DNA from: Bryopsis sp. KO-2023
Taxonomy: Eukaryota; Chlorophyta; Ulvophyceae; Bryopsidales; Bryopsidaceae
DNA: 64,000 bases
Direction: 5' to 3'
Assembly (NCBI GenBank): GCA_030272585.1
Contig: BSYQ01000002.1
Span: 8,769,116-8,833,115 of the forward strand
A program made the position numbers and the translations under genes. The notes under the pieces were generated by a model. It made no database searches and was not told where the DNA came from. It worked only from the letters and a program-made list of their open reading frames with translations. Positions 41,222 to 50,697 of this stretch are shown here, one piece after another (position 1 is the first letter of the stretch; each line of letters begins with the position of its first letter).

Positions 41222-43283
41222 ACTGTTCAGAAAATTCTGCACACTTTTTATAAATTCAAATAACCCTTCCAGCGAAGTTTCTTCCAAAACCTTTTTCCAT
41301 GAGATTACCGGGCAGTTTAAGTGCCTATGAAGTTTTCCTCTTGCTTCCTTCAGTCTTGGGCATTTCCACATCAAGTGGTCTCTATCTTGAAAACTCCCTC
41401 CGCACGGGCAGCGGGTGTTCGTGATGATCCCAATTTTTTGTAGAAAACCCTTGCACGGGAAGCCATTTGAGAGAAATTGGCACACCATAGCAACCTCCTT
41501 TCCTTGAAGTTTTTGCCCAACGGGTCGTCCTCTCTTGAAACCAAGAGGTAATATGTCGTGGTCAGGGTCCCTTTTGACTGAAGCTGCTTCGTCTGCTGCC
41601 CATTCCAAATATTTCCCCAACTGCCACTTCAGTTTGGCTTGATTCCAAGGCAGCAGTTCCATTGGATCATTCTGTTCCTCCAGGGTAGTCAAAATTCGTT
41701 CTTCTAACTCCTGATTTCCCTGTACCGTTCCTACTATCGTAATTCTCGGTTTTCCTTTTTCGTATAACTCCTGTAATAACCTCCTAATCTTCTCAACCGA
41801 GAAGGGAGTTCTTTCTTTTCTTTTCAAAATGGTTCTTATCGAGCCCCAGGGGAGCCAAATGCCTATCTCCTTTTCTGGACCCCTTGATTGACCTAATAAA
41901 ACCTTCTCCAGAGCTAGTTTCACCGCCATTAATACCAAATCTTCCTTTTTATACCACCCTTTTCCTCCCTGTATGGAAAACATTTCCGTACCCCTTTCTC
42001 TCCGAGAAACCTTCCAACCACAACCCCCTGCCTGGGGTAAAACTATACTATGAACGGAGATTCCTATATCAAATTCCAGTGGGTGATCCCGATAATCCTC
42101 TTCCCTTACAAAGGAAACCGGGGGCAAAATCGGACCAAAAGGTTGAACCATTCCCGCAGCTCTCTCTATATAAAAACTCGTCAAAAAAGATTCCCTCTTC
42201 TCCCATATTTTCCTACCACACCTCTCAATTTCTCCTGTTAAAATGTTTATAGCTTTCAGTGGATGGGGGGATTCCCTCCTATTTGTTAATCTAGGAATCG
42301 AGTATCCAGATCTAAGTAAGTGCAGGACTTCTACCAACCACACCTTGACCCTCTCTTGGGTCGCCGGCAAAAGACCAGCCATATATATGTTTCGTTCGTC
42401 TGAAACATCTCGTGATCCATCTCCCCCCTTCTGAAAAGAAAGAATGAACTAATTGCCCCTCGTTTCTATCAATCACGTGGCCCCAGGTCAGAGCACCGTA
42501 TAATACAGACGGGATAATAACTTGTGAAAAAATCTGACAGAGCGTTTGACTGCTAAATCCCCACAGTTTACCATGTTTCAAAAGAGCTAACTTGGATCTC
42601 CCTTTTTTGATGACTTGAACCACATGATCTTTGAAGCTTAGTTTTGAATCAAACCACATACCCAATATTCGAACTGCTGATGTAACTGGAACTCTCTCGT
42701 TTCCTAGAAAAAAGTCCATGTCCGGCTGAGTTCCACCACTCCCTTTGGGTAGAAGAAAGATTATTTTGCATTTTTGAACCGAGAAAAGCATTCTAAACTC
42801 CTTGCTCCATAATGAGCATATATCTAGACCCCTCTGTAATTTTTCTGCAGCTTCAATCCAACCCCCTTGAGCAACTAAACAGAGATCATCTGCAAATGCT
42901 ACAACAAAGATGTCCTCTGATATACTCCTAAGGAGACTGTCAATGTAAATGCAAAATAAAATGGGACTCAGCGGGGACCCCTGTGGGCACCCACAACCAA
43001 CTGCGTATGCAAAATTTTCTTCCTGCACCTTTATTTGAGCCTGTCTCCCACTCAAAAAACTTTTTATCCACTCTATTATATAGGGTGGAAATCTATCTTC
43101 CCTGAGCCTGTTAATGAGGAGGTCATGGTCAACTAGATCGAACGCACTTTTTAAGTCCAAGGAGGCCCCCACACTGATTTTGTTTTTGGACTTCCCTCCT
43201 TCCAAATGTGAAGTTAACTCAAAAAGTGCTGTTTGACACGAACGATTTTTCCTGAACCCATGTTGTCTTTTGTTGAAAGCCCC
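41192..43283 (-). pseudogene. LINE reverse transcriptase and C-terminal domain, truncated and frameshifted
   Basis: The frame begins right at the poly(A) junction with FNKRQHGFRKNRSCQ, an RT segment, followed by LDLKSAFDLVDH, GCPQGSPLSPILF and the catalytic FADD. It ends at 42312. A second frame starting at 42382 continues the protein after HIY in an (AT)n run near 42.39 kb, so a one-base slip separates them. The second part has an RNase H-like stretch (GCGWKV) and a knuckle CPCGG...HLMWKCP, ending at 41192. Upstream RT motifs and the endonuclease are missing. The RT places it among non-LTR elements; the clade is not assigned here. Confidence 0.85.
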
Positions 43284-44316
43284 TTTTTTTTTTTTTTTTT
43301 TTTTTTTGGTTTAAACGTCGATTTTTAAAAACATCATCGACACGTGATCTCCAAGATCTCGGCGAAGTACTTCTGTTCAAATCCCCCCCCCTCCGAAATC
43401 GTACAATCGATCCAATTATCAACTAATACCGAAATCGTACTAGAAAAAACCCCTCCGTAACGGCGAACCCCAATCACGCGCAGTCGTACCCAAATTCAAA
43501 TCAGAATCGTACCGAGATCAAACTCACTCTTACTGACTAATCCGAAACTGCGAGAATCAAGTAACCCACCGAAAAGGTAAACCCCAGTCGAACGAAAAAA
43601 CCCCCGTCGCAGCCGCGAACCGAGCACCCTGTGCGTATCGAAAAGAAAAACTCCCGGCGAGCAAAACCAAAAACCCCCGACGAGGCGAATGGCCAACTGC
43701 AGTTCGAATCTGCAGCGCCTCAAAAAAGTCCAGGAGGTCGTGGAGGAAAATCGCCAGGTCGGAAGGGCAGCCAGCGATTGGAGAGGGCCCACTCCGCGAT
43801 GGGTCCCCAACAGGTCCGCATCAATTGGGCGCGCGGGTCAGTCTGGCTAGGGCTGCCGAAAAAACCCCGGGTTCCGAGATCCATCGATGACGACTCCGTC
43901 CATGGAGCCCACGGCGTGAAAGGGCGAAGCCAGGCGCTTGATAAGGTTGGGTGAGTCCTGTGCTGTCGTCCTGTCGCACCCTGCGTTCGCCTTAGTCGAT
44001 TGAAGTTCCGAATGCGTGTATCCAGTGGCCCAGACAGCTTTAGATGGGCCTGCACTTCCCTTATCAATATGTCTGCTTGCAAAGAATAACCTGCCAATGA
44101 ACCCCTTGGTAAAACAGTCGGGGAAAAACCCCTTGCTTCCTCCTGTGGCCCAACCAGCTTGAGATGGGCCTGCACTTCCTCCATTAATAGGTCTGCTTGA
44201 AAAGAATAGCCTGCCAGTGGTCCATGTGTGTTAACCTGTGGTGTCTTGTGTGCTCCAGGTAGTGCCTGAGTGGAAGAAAGCTCCTCAGCTGAAGGGTGGA
44301 CCTGTGTGACTCCAAG

Positions 44317-45054
44317 GTCCTGGTTGGGTCCAAAGGCTTGGGTTCGATTCCCAGGAGGACTGTGAAATGAAGGGTCCCCACATGTTAAGGGAGCAGCAGG
44401 AATGGTGCTGCAGCTGCTGCCAATGGAATTCGTGGTGATCCCCTCGGTGAGTCCTTTGAAAACTTCAGAAAGCATCTCAGTACATTTTTGTAAACAGTCA
44501 GCCACCTGATGAAGAGAGTCCATCACATGTTTTACTCCAGGGTCCTGGTTGGAGCCGAAAGCTTGGGTTCGATTCCCATCAGTTGATCCAAAACAATAAA
44601 CCGAGTAATCAATTTCTACTCCTTTCGATCCCCCTTGTACTCCCTCTTGATCAGTCTGATGGCCAGCAGAATTTGCCTGAGTAGAGTCCTGGTCGGTACC
44701 AAATGCTTGGGTTCGACTCCCAGAAGGACTGAGTATAAACCGGTCTTCCTGCAAACAATCAGCCACCTGTTGAAGAGAATCCAGCAACTGTTGCCTTTGA
44801 GAATCCAAATCCTGTTGTGCTCCAGGGTCCTGGTTGGCACCGAAAGCTTGGGTTCGATTCCCAGGAGGACTGAGAATGGAAGGGTCTTGAATGTGTCGTT
44901 CCAAATCTTGGTGTACAGCAGATGTGGGTCCAAATTGAGCAGCTGGTCCTGTGAATCCAGGTGGAATAGAACAGTCTGGAATGGAGTCTTTGGAGCAAAG
45001 GGATCCAGAGTCTTGGTTGGAACCAAGAGCTTGGGTTCGATTCCCAGAAGGGCT
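44317..45054 (+). repeat. Five tRNA-like modules inside the unknown gene
   Basis: Copies at 44317-44360, 44542-44579, 44685-44728, 44826-44869 and 45010-45054. Each reads GTCCTGGTTGG, then a short spacer, then CTTGGGTTCGATTCCCAG (T-arm with a B-box match), then usually AGGAC closing on GTCCT. The second and fifth have a broken outer stem. They lie on the strand opposite to the gene and at irregular distances. Confidence 0.7.
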
Positions 45055-45239
45055 GAGAATGGAAAGGTCTTCACATGATGGAGAGGCCGCAGTGGAAACT
45101 GGATCAGGTTGTGCAACAGGTGAGAGTTTGATATTAGCATCCGAAAAACCCACTGGAGATGATGTCCCATACCAATCATAATAATCCTCCAAAGCAGCCC
45201 AATCAGCGTCAGTCCAAGCCTGTCCAGCAAACTCCTGAG

Positions 45240-46493
45240 CAGACCTGGGCGCCGACCCGTTGGACCGGACCGGACAGGACCGGCAACCACTTTCTGGACC
45301 GGATTTGACCTTTCTTAGACAGGTCAAATCCGGTCTGGAAAGGTCAACTCCGGTCCAAGAAAGGTCAAATCCGGTCTAGTAAAGGCCACCTTTTCTAGAC
45401 CGGATTTGACCTTTCTAGACCGGATTTGACCTTTCCAGACAGGTTGTCGCCTGTCTAGTACGGTCATACTCGTGTGACCTGTTTTAGACCGGTGTGACCC
45501 TGTTTTAGACCGATGTGACGCCCAATGTGACCTGTTTTAGACCGACTCCAAGTCGGTCTGGACAGGTGGGCCGCCTGTCCAGACCGACCTGGCACCTGTC
45601 TAGAACAGGTCACACAATTAAGCACTTTTTAATGTGTTAACCGACTGAGAACTGATTCAATGGATTAAAGAACGAAGTATTATTTATTATTTGCATTTTT
45701 AATGCATGAATGACGTGAGCTAAGCCCACCAGCCACCGACTAGAGGGAGTCGGTCGACTCAAGGAGGATTCGAACCCGGGTTGGCTAAGCCCGAGTCGAA
45801 GACACTATCGCTAGTGGACCCCACCACAGGGACGCTCAAAAGGGGGCCGTTACTTTTAAGTACCCGTTTAATTTTCCAAAATTAAACGGGTACTTAAAAG
45901 TAACGGCCCCCTTTTGAGCGTCCCTGTGGTGGGGTCCACTAGCGATAGTGTCTTCGACTCGGGCTTAGCCAACCCGGGTTCGAATCCTCCTTGAGTCGAC
46001 CGACTCCCTCTAGTCGGTGGCTGGTGGGCTTGGCTCACGTCATTCATGCATTAAAAATGCAAATAATAAATAATACTACGTTAAAAGTGCTTAATTGTGC
46101 GACCTGTTCTAGACAGGCTCCAGGTCGGTCTGGACAGGCAGCCCACCTGTCCAGACCGACCTGGAGCCGGTCTAAAACAGGAGAACAACCCTGTCAAGAC
46201 AGGGTCGTTCCGGTTTTAGACAGGTCACATCGCCGGTCTAATAAAGGCGAAATGTGGGTGTGACCTGTCTAAAAACGGAAAATCTGTCAGAAAACCGGTC
46301 CAGATTTCTGCAGATTTCCGAGGTTGACTGGACCGGAGTGGACAGGACCGGACAGGTCACAACCTGTCCGGTCTTGCAAGGACCGGCGTTTTTTCGTTGG
46401 ACCGGACAGGACCGGACAGGTCAGCCGGTCCATGGACAGGTTGGACCGGACCGGACCGGTTTTTCGCTGCCGGTCCGGTCGGGCCCAGGTCTG
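45240..46493. mobile_element. Foldback hAT-like element with giant palindrome
   Basis: The inverted ends CAGACCTGGGC/GCCCAGGTCTG are flanked by the 8-bp duplication CTCCTGAG (45232-45239 and 46494-46501). Inside, arms 45531-45876 and 45877-46181 are complementary with a few mismatches and one extra stretch of about 40 bp in the left arm (near 45632-45671); the centre has essentially no loop. Outer parts are rich in GACCGG/CCGGTC and ACAGGTC motifs, likely subterminal sites. The ends resemble the MITE ends (CAGACATGGGC). No transposase is encoded. Confidence 0.92.
45754..45999. repeat. tRNA-like module in both palindrome arms
   Basis: In the right arm (45954-45999) TCGACTC and GAGTCGA form a perfect 7-bp stem enclosing GGGTTCGAATCC, a perfect Pol III B-box match. 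The left arm carries the mirror copy at 45754-45799. Confidence 0.6.
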
Positions 46494-46531
46494 CTCCTGA
46501 GTGTGGTCCTGAGTAGCAAGAGATCCTGACC

Positions 46532-46569
46532 CAACAGGGGGTTGCCAGGTTCGAATCCTGGACAGGTTG
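46532..46569 (+). repeat. tRNA-like module next to the foldback element
   Basis: CAAC, spacer, then a perfect 5-bp T-arm CCAGGTTCGAATCCTGG, then GTTG. Same architecture as the other modules but different stem sequences. Confidence 0.55.
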
Positions 46570-47149
46570 TGAACAGATGTGCCCAAAGCTTGATGCTGAT
46601 CAGATGTGGGTCCAAATTGAGGAGCTGATCCTTTGTATCCAGGAGGAATGTAGCAGCTTGGAGTGGAGTCCTTGGTGGCTGGAGAACTGTCCCCCCCAGG
46701 GGCATGTATAACATCTTCCATTCCTTCCATCTCATCCCTTTCCATCATAGCAACCTCTCTCTCACACACCGCCTCGTTCGCGACGCGACATTCACATCGA
46801 ATCACCTCCCGAAGTTCAGCAACAGGCGCATGGGGGCGAAACCGCATCGACAACAGCTTAAGAACCAGACGAATTTGATTGTATGACGCAAAGTGGATAA
46901 CCTCGAAAATCATCGCCCTGTTTTCCTCGTTATCCTCGCTGACGTCCAGGATCGTTTGAAGTTCGGCCAGTGCCGCTTCCTTGAACGTGGGACCCAGAGA
47001 CATTACCACGACCTTGGTAAGAAAAAACCCCTGTTTATGAAATAGCCCTTCGCGTCTCTCTAAAACCGGCTCACGAAAAGTGATAATAAACTGAAATTCC
47101 GCTCTAAAATGTATGGACCCCGCCGAATGTCGACTAAACCACCAGCTTC

Positions 47150-47680
47150 GTAAGAAAAAACCCCTTGAGTGGCTAAAACCGGAGGTTCGACTCCTCCACA
47201 AGTGTTCTCGGCGTCGACGAAAAACCAAATCCACAGTGTGACCCTGTCGAAAATGAGATGCTGTCCCCCTAGATGCTAATAAAAAGTCGACCAGCGTGAA
47301 AGAAAAGTAAATACCCCGCACTTGAGTGGCTAAACCGGAGGTTCGACTCCTCCACAAGTCTCTGCGTCGTCGAAAAACCAAATCCACAGTGTGACCTTTG
47401 CGAAAATGAGATGCTGTCCCCACAGATGTTAATAAAAAGTCGACCAGCGTGCAAGAAAAAGAAAAAACCCCGCACTTGAGTGGCGAAACCGGAGGTTCGA
47501 CTCCTCCACAAGTGTTCTCTGCGTCGACGAAAAACCAAATCCACAGTGTGACCCTGTCGAAAATGAGATGCTGTCCCCCCAGAGGCTAATAAAAAGTCGA
47601 CCAGCGTGAAAGAAAAGTAAATACCCCGCACTTGAGTGGCTAAACCGGAGGTTCGACTCCTCCACAAGTGTTACCTGCGC
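47150..47680. repeat. 155-bp tandem array, each unit with a tRNA-like module
   Basis: Four modules (47164-47203, 47319-47359, 47473-47514, 47629-47670) are spaced 154-156 bp apart. Each has CACTTG, the A-box-like GAGTGGCTAAACC, the perfect T-arm GGAGGTTCGACTCCTCC, one base, then CAAGTG pairing with CACTTG. The rest of the unit is conserved too (CCAAATCCACAGTGTGACC, AAAAAGTCGACCAGCGTG). It lies 5' of the unknown gene. Confidence 0.88.
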
Positions 47681-48373
47681 CGACCAGCGCAAAGGAAGCG
47701 TAACCAATGAAAAAAGAAAACTGTCCCCACAGATTTTTATAAACTCGACCGTGCTTTTTAGAAAAAACCCCGACCGGCCGTTGGATACTTCGAAAGACAA
47801 CCCTGCGAAAGTGAAATACCCCACTCGACCTCGAGAAACAGCCCGCTGATGGAAAACTTCCTTCGAAAAAGTTCACTGCAGAATAAAAATGGCGCCAAAA
47901 TGCCGCAGCACGCCTCGCACACCGGCGATTGTCGATTCCTGGGGAATGGGTGGTCGTTCTTGCCTCCGTGGGTGTTTTGTTACGTTCTATTCCTATCCAC
48001 GAAGTGCTGTCTGCTGCAGCGAGCGCAGGAAAAGTGTAGCCAGCGAAAAAGTGAAAACTGTCCCCGCAGATGTTGAGAAATCCGACTGTTGTGAAAGAAA
48101 AACTCCGACCGACCGGTAACCACTGCGAAAAACAACCCTGCGAAAGTGAAAGAGCCCACACGACTTCGAAAAACAGCCCGCTGGTGAAAAGCTCCCCTCG
48201 AGAATGGAAAAAATGAAAAGAATCCCAGAGAATTTCAAACGCGACCGTCCTTTTCGAAAACACCCGCTTAGCCGACTGCGGCACAGGGTCCCCTAGTCGC
48301 GTCTGCCTCCTTAGTTGCGTTTGCTCGCTCGTTCCACGCGCCCCACAGAGAGTTTACCAAGGTTCCAAAATCG
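47681..48373. other. 5' region of the retroposed unit, no recognised gene
   Basis: Unique-looking sequence with repeated AGAAAAACCCCGACCG and CAACCCTGCGAAAGTGAAA motifs, apparently two diverged copies (47.70-47.88 and 48.04-48.24 kb). Open frames on the minus strand have no recognisable domains. Confidence 0.4.
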
Positions 48374-48443
48374 TTTAGGGTTTAGGGTTTAGGGGTTTAG
48401 GGTTTAGGGGTTTAGGGTTTAGGGTTTAGGGTTTAGGGTTTAG
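48374..48443 (+). repeat. Interstitial TTTAGGG array 1
   Basis: About ten TTTAGGG units, three with an extra G, ending TTTAGTAG. Forms the outer boundary of the retroposed unit. Confidence 0.95.
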
Positions 48444-50054
48444 TAGAAATCAAAACGTCAAACTAGTTTTGTTGGCCTTGAGATTTTGACACCCCCCCAA
48501 ATCGACCCCAAGGAACTCGATTTTTCAATCTACGTCAAAAAATAATGATTAGTTTTTGAGTTATGGCCAAAAAAGGGCTTTTTTAAAGGTTTTTTAGTCA
48601 TAAAAGATTAGGTTCTATTTTTATCTTCTAAAAAAAGTTTCGCAAATGTTGTCCCTCTATATTGGAACATATTCTCAAAATTTCAGGTGAAAATAATGAT
48701 TCATTTGTAAGCGCTTGGGCCTCAAAGGTGGCTCATTTTGGCTTTTTTATGCGTTTTTCGTAAGGGAAAAACCACCGATTGACCATAACTCCCCAACCAC
48801 TGACTTTTTTGAAATTTCGTTTTCAGATTTTGGATTTTTAGACAAAAGTAGTTTTTGACTTTTTCGAAAATCATTACGTAATTTTCAAATTCCCAGTTTA
48901 AGATTGCCTCTAACTCCTTAATGAGACCTCCATTTAAAATTCTGCCTAAGCGAAAATGAATTATGGAAGAAAGTAACTTTTCGAGTTTTTGATTACGTAA
49001 GCATTAGTCATGACGACTTTGACGTCTATGACTAAGGACGTCTTTTGACGAAAATGCAATATTATATTCAAAAGTTCAGAAATTTCACGTAGATTTAGAA
49101 ATTTTATGTTCTGATAGAAAATTCGTAAGAGGCAAGCTGGTAGGAGCGAAAGAAGTGAAAAGAACCGCGAAGTTGATGGGAAGGATTCGAACCTGCGACA
49201 CTGCAACAGTATCAAAAATCAAAATCACAGAAAGGTTGCCCCAGGAGGGAATTGAACCCCCGACGATCCTATTGGCTAATGAGACAAGCAGACATCTCGA
49301 ATACCCGCCAGGACGTCGAACCAGCACGACAACTGGGGCCCCGATATTTTGGGTCGCTCAAGGGGTATTATACGAAATTATCATTGGGTTTAAATAAGTT
49401 TGTAACTTTGTTCGCCTTTGGATTCGATCCCTCAACCTGTACGACCGAAGACTCTAACTAATCTATCTCTTCTTATCGTTTAAGCCGACTACGAAGTAAA
49501 GGATCCTAAGTGATCTTTCATAGTACGAGACGTGTGCTTGTTTTACGATCGAAGTAGTTAACTTCGATTCCTTTCTATAGTAATGTAACGATTAGGTTGT
49601 ATAGGATGGATAGGATGGATGGGAGGATTGATGTTGTGTTTGTGTCGGTAAGGTACGAGGTTCGAGTCTTGGCTTAAGAACTTTGGTGTTCGGAAGTGAG
49701 GTTGAGTTCGATAGGATTCGATCACGTGACCTCAAAGACTAGAGTCAATCTTAACGCTCTAGGTAGAAAGTAGTTGATGATCATTTTGATAGGTGTTTGT
49801 TGATCGAGACATGTTACTGAAACAGATTATAGATTACAAACTTTGCACAACAGCAGATTCTCGGTAATTGCCTTTAACGCTCGATATCTCGAAAATGAGA
49901 AGGATTTTTGAAATTCTGATTAAAGCCAAATGCAATCTTTTTTCAAGACCTATCTTTTGATACCCATATTGTGTTTTTGGTAAAAATCGAGTTTTGACGC
50001 CCTTAGTCATCAAACTGACGACTTTAGGGTGTACAAAGTTTAGTAGTTTGGTTG
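48444..50054. repeat. Subtelomeric block S1
   Basis: A 1.6-kb block between two telomeric arrays, with a diverged relative at 50698-52297. Shared landmarks are AAATCGACCCCAAGGAA at the start, TCATTACGTAATTTTC, GACTTTGACG, the tRNA-like sequence and GATACCCATATTGTG near the end. No plausible gene beyond the tRNA-like part. Confidence 0.85.
49238..49339 (-). other. tRNA-like sequence in S1 (102 nt)
   Basis: On the minus strand a perfect 7-bp acceptor stem GCCCCAG/CTGGGGC encloses a T-arm GGGGGTTCAATTCCCTC placed exactly next to it, with a D-stem-like GTCG/CGAC. The 50-nt middle is longer than a normal anticodon arm plus variable loop and forms an imperfect hairpin (TGAGA/TCTCG), so the anticodon is unclear. 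It could be an intron-bearing tRNA, a pseudo-tRNA or a tRNA-derived repeat. Confidence 0.5.
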
Positions 50055-50697
50055 TTTAGGGTTTAGGGTTTAGGGTTTAGGGTTTTAGGGTTTTAGGGTT
50101 TAGGGTTTAGGGTTTAGGGTTTTAGGGTTTAGGGTTTAGGGTTTAGGGTTTAGGGTTTAGGGTTTAGGGTTTAGGTTTTAGGGTTTAGGGTTTAGGGTTT
50201 AGGGTTTAGGGTTTAAGGTTTAAGGTTTAGGGTTTAGGGTTTAGGGTTTAGGGGTTTAGGGTTTAGGGTTTAGGGTTTAGGGTTTAGGGTTTAAGGGTTT
50301 AGGGTTTAGGGTTTAGGGTTTAGGGTTTAGGGTTTAGGGTTTAGGGTTTAGGGTTTAGGGTTTAGGGTTAGGGTTTAGGGTTTAGGGTTTAGGGTTTAGG
50401 GTTTAGGGTTTAGGGTTTAGGGTTTAGGGTTTAGGGTTTAGGGGTTTAGGGTTTAGGGGTTAGGGTTTAGGGGTTAGGGTTTAGGGTTTAGGGTTTAGGG
50501 TTTAGGGTTTAGGGTTTAGGGTTTAGGGTTTAGGGTGTAGGGTTTAGGGTTTAGGGTTTAGGGTTTAGGGTTTAGGGTTTAGGGTTTAGGGTTTAGGGTT
50601 TAGGGTTTAGGGTTTAGGGTTTAGGGTTTAGGGTTTAGGGTTTAGGGTTTAGGGTTTAGGGTTTAGGGTTTAGGGTTTAGGGTTTAGGGTTTAGGGG
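50055..50697 (+). repeat. Interstitial TTTAGGG array 2 (0.64 kb)
   Basis: About 90 units with scattered variants (TTTTAGGG, TTTAGGGG, TTAGGG, TTTAAGG, GTGTAGGG). Confidence 0.97.

Larger units (their letters stand above)
40442..43283 (-). mobile_element. 5'-truncated LINE attached to telomeric repeats
   Basis: Read on the minus strand: RT fragment, RNase H-like region, zinc knuckle, 3' UTR and a 15-nt poly(A) next to TTTAGGG repeats. The 5' end stops abruptly inside the RT, where the poly(A) of another retroposed unit begins. No endonuclease domain is present. Confidence 0.85.
43720..47003 (-). pseudogene. Unknown gene interrupted by a foldback hAT-like element
   Basis: The N-terminal part starts at ATG 47001-47003 (MSLGPTFKEAALAEL) and is open for 170 residues to the insertion at 46493. 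The C-terminal part resumes at 45231 and runs to a stop at 43720, about 503 residues. The codons CAG GAG of the 8-bp duplication are in the same frame on both sides, so the original protein had about 673 residues. The N terminus is helical and charged. The rest has internal repeats: IPPGxxGxAxQFGPTS on both sides of the insertion, DSLxQVADCLQ twice, LAGYSxQADxLxxEVQAHLKL twice and GNRTQAFGxNQD five times. The last motif is the antisense translation of a tRNA-like module. No known domain is recognised. Ends in a poly(A)-tailed unit, so a retroelement ORF is likely. Confidence 0.6.
43284..48373 (-). mobile_element. Retroposed unit with poly(A), gag-like position gene and 5' repeats
   Basis: Read on the minus strand from 48373, where it abuts TTTAGGG repeats: about 0.7 kb of unknown sequence, a 155-bp tandem array, a gene of about 673 codons, a 0.4-kb 3' UTR and a 25-nt poly(A) (43284-43308) joined to the broken LINE. 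No RT is encoded. It could be a non-autonomous telomeric retrotransposon or the 5' part of a LINE family whose RT lies elsewhere. Confidence 0.55.

Noticed and set aside
46287-46493. C-terminal extension of the unknown gene's first half (Gly/Pro/Arg-rich)
   Set aside because: It reads into the foldback element; the motif spacing follows its GACCGG repeats.
45240-46493. Two separate genes on either side of the palindrome
   Set aside because: The 8-bp duplication, the 11-bp inverted ends and the matching frame show one gene split by an insertion.
49238-49339. Standard tRNA-Ser(CGA)
   Set aside because: A loop TTCGAGA could be read as an anticodon loop, but its stem in S1 relies on three wobble pairs, the S2 version mispairs, and 8 nt instead of about 1 separate it from the D-arm.
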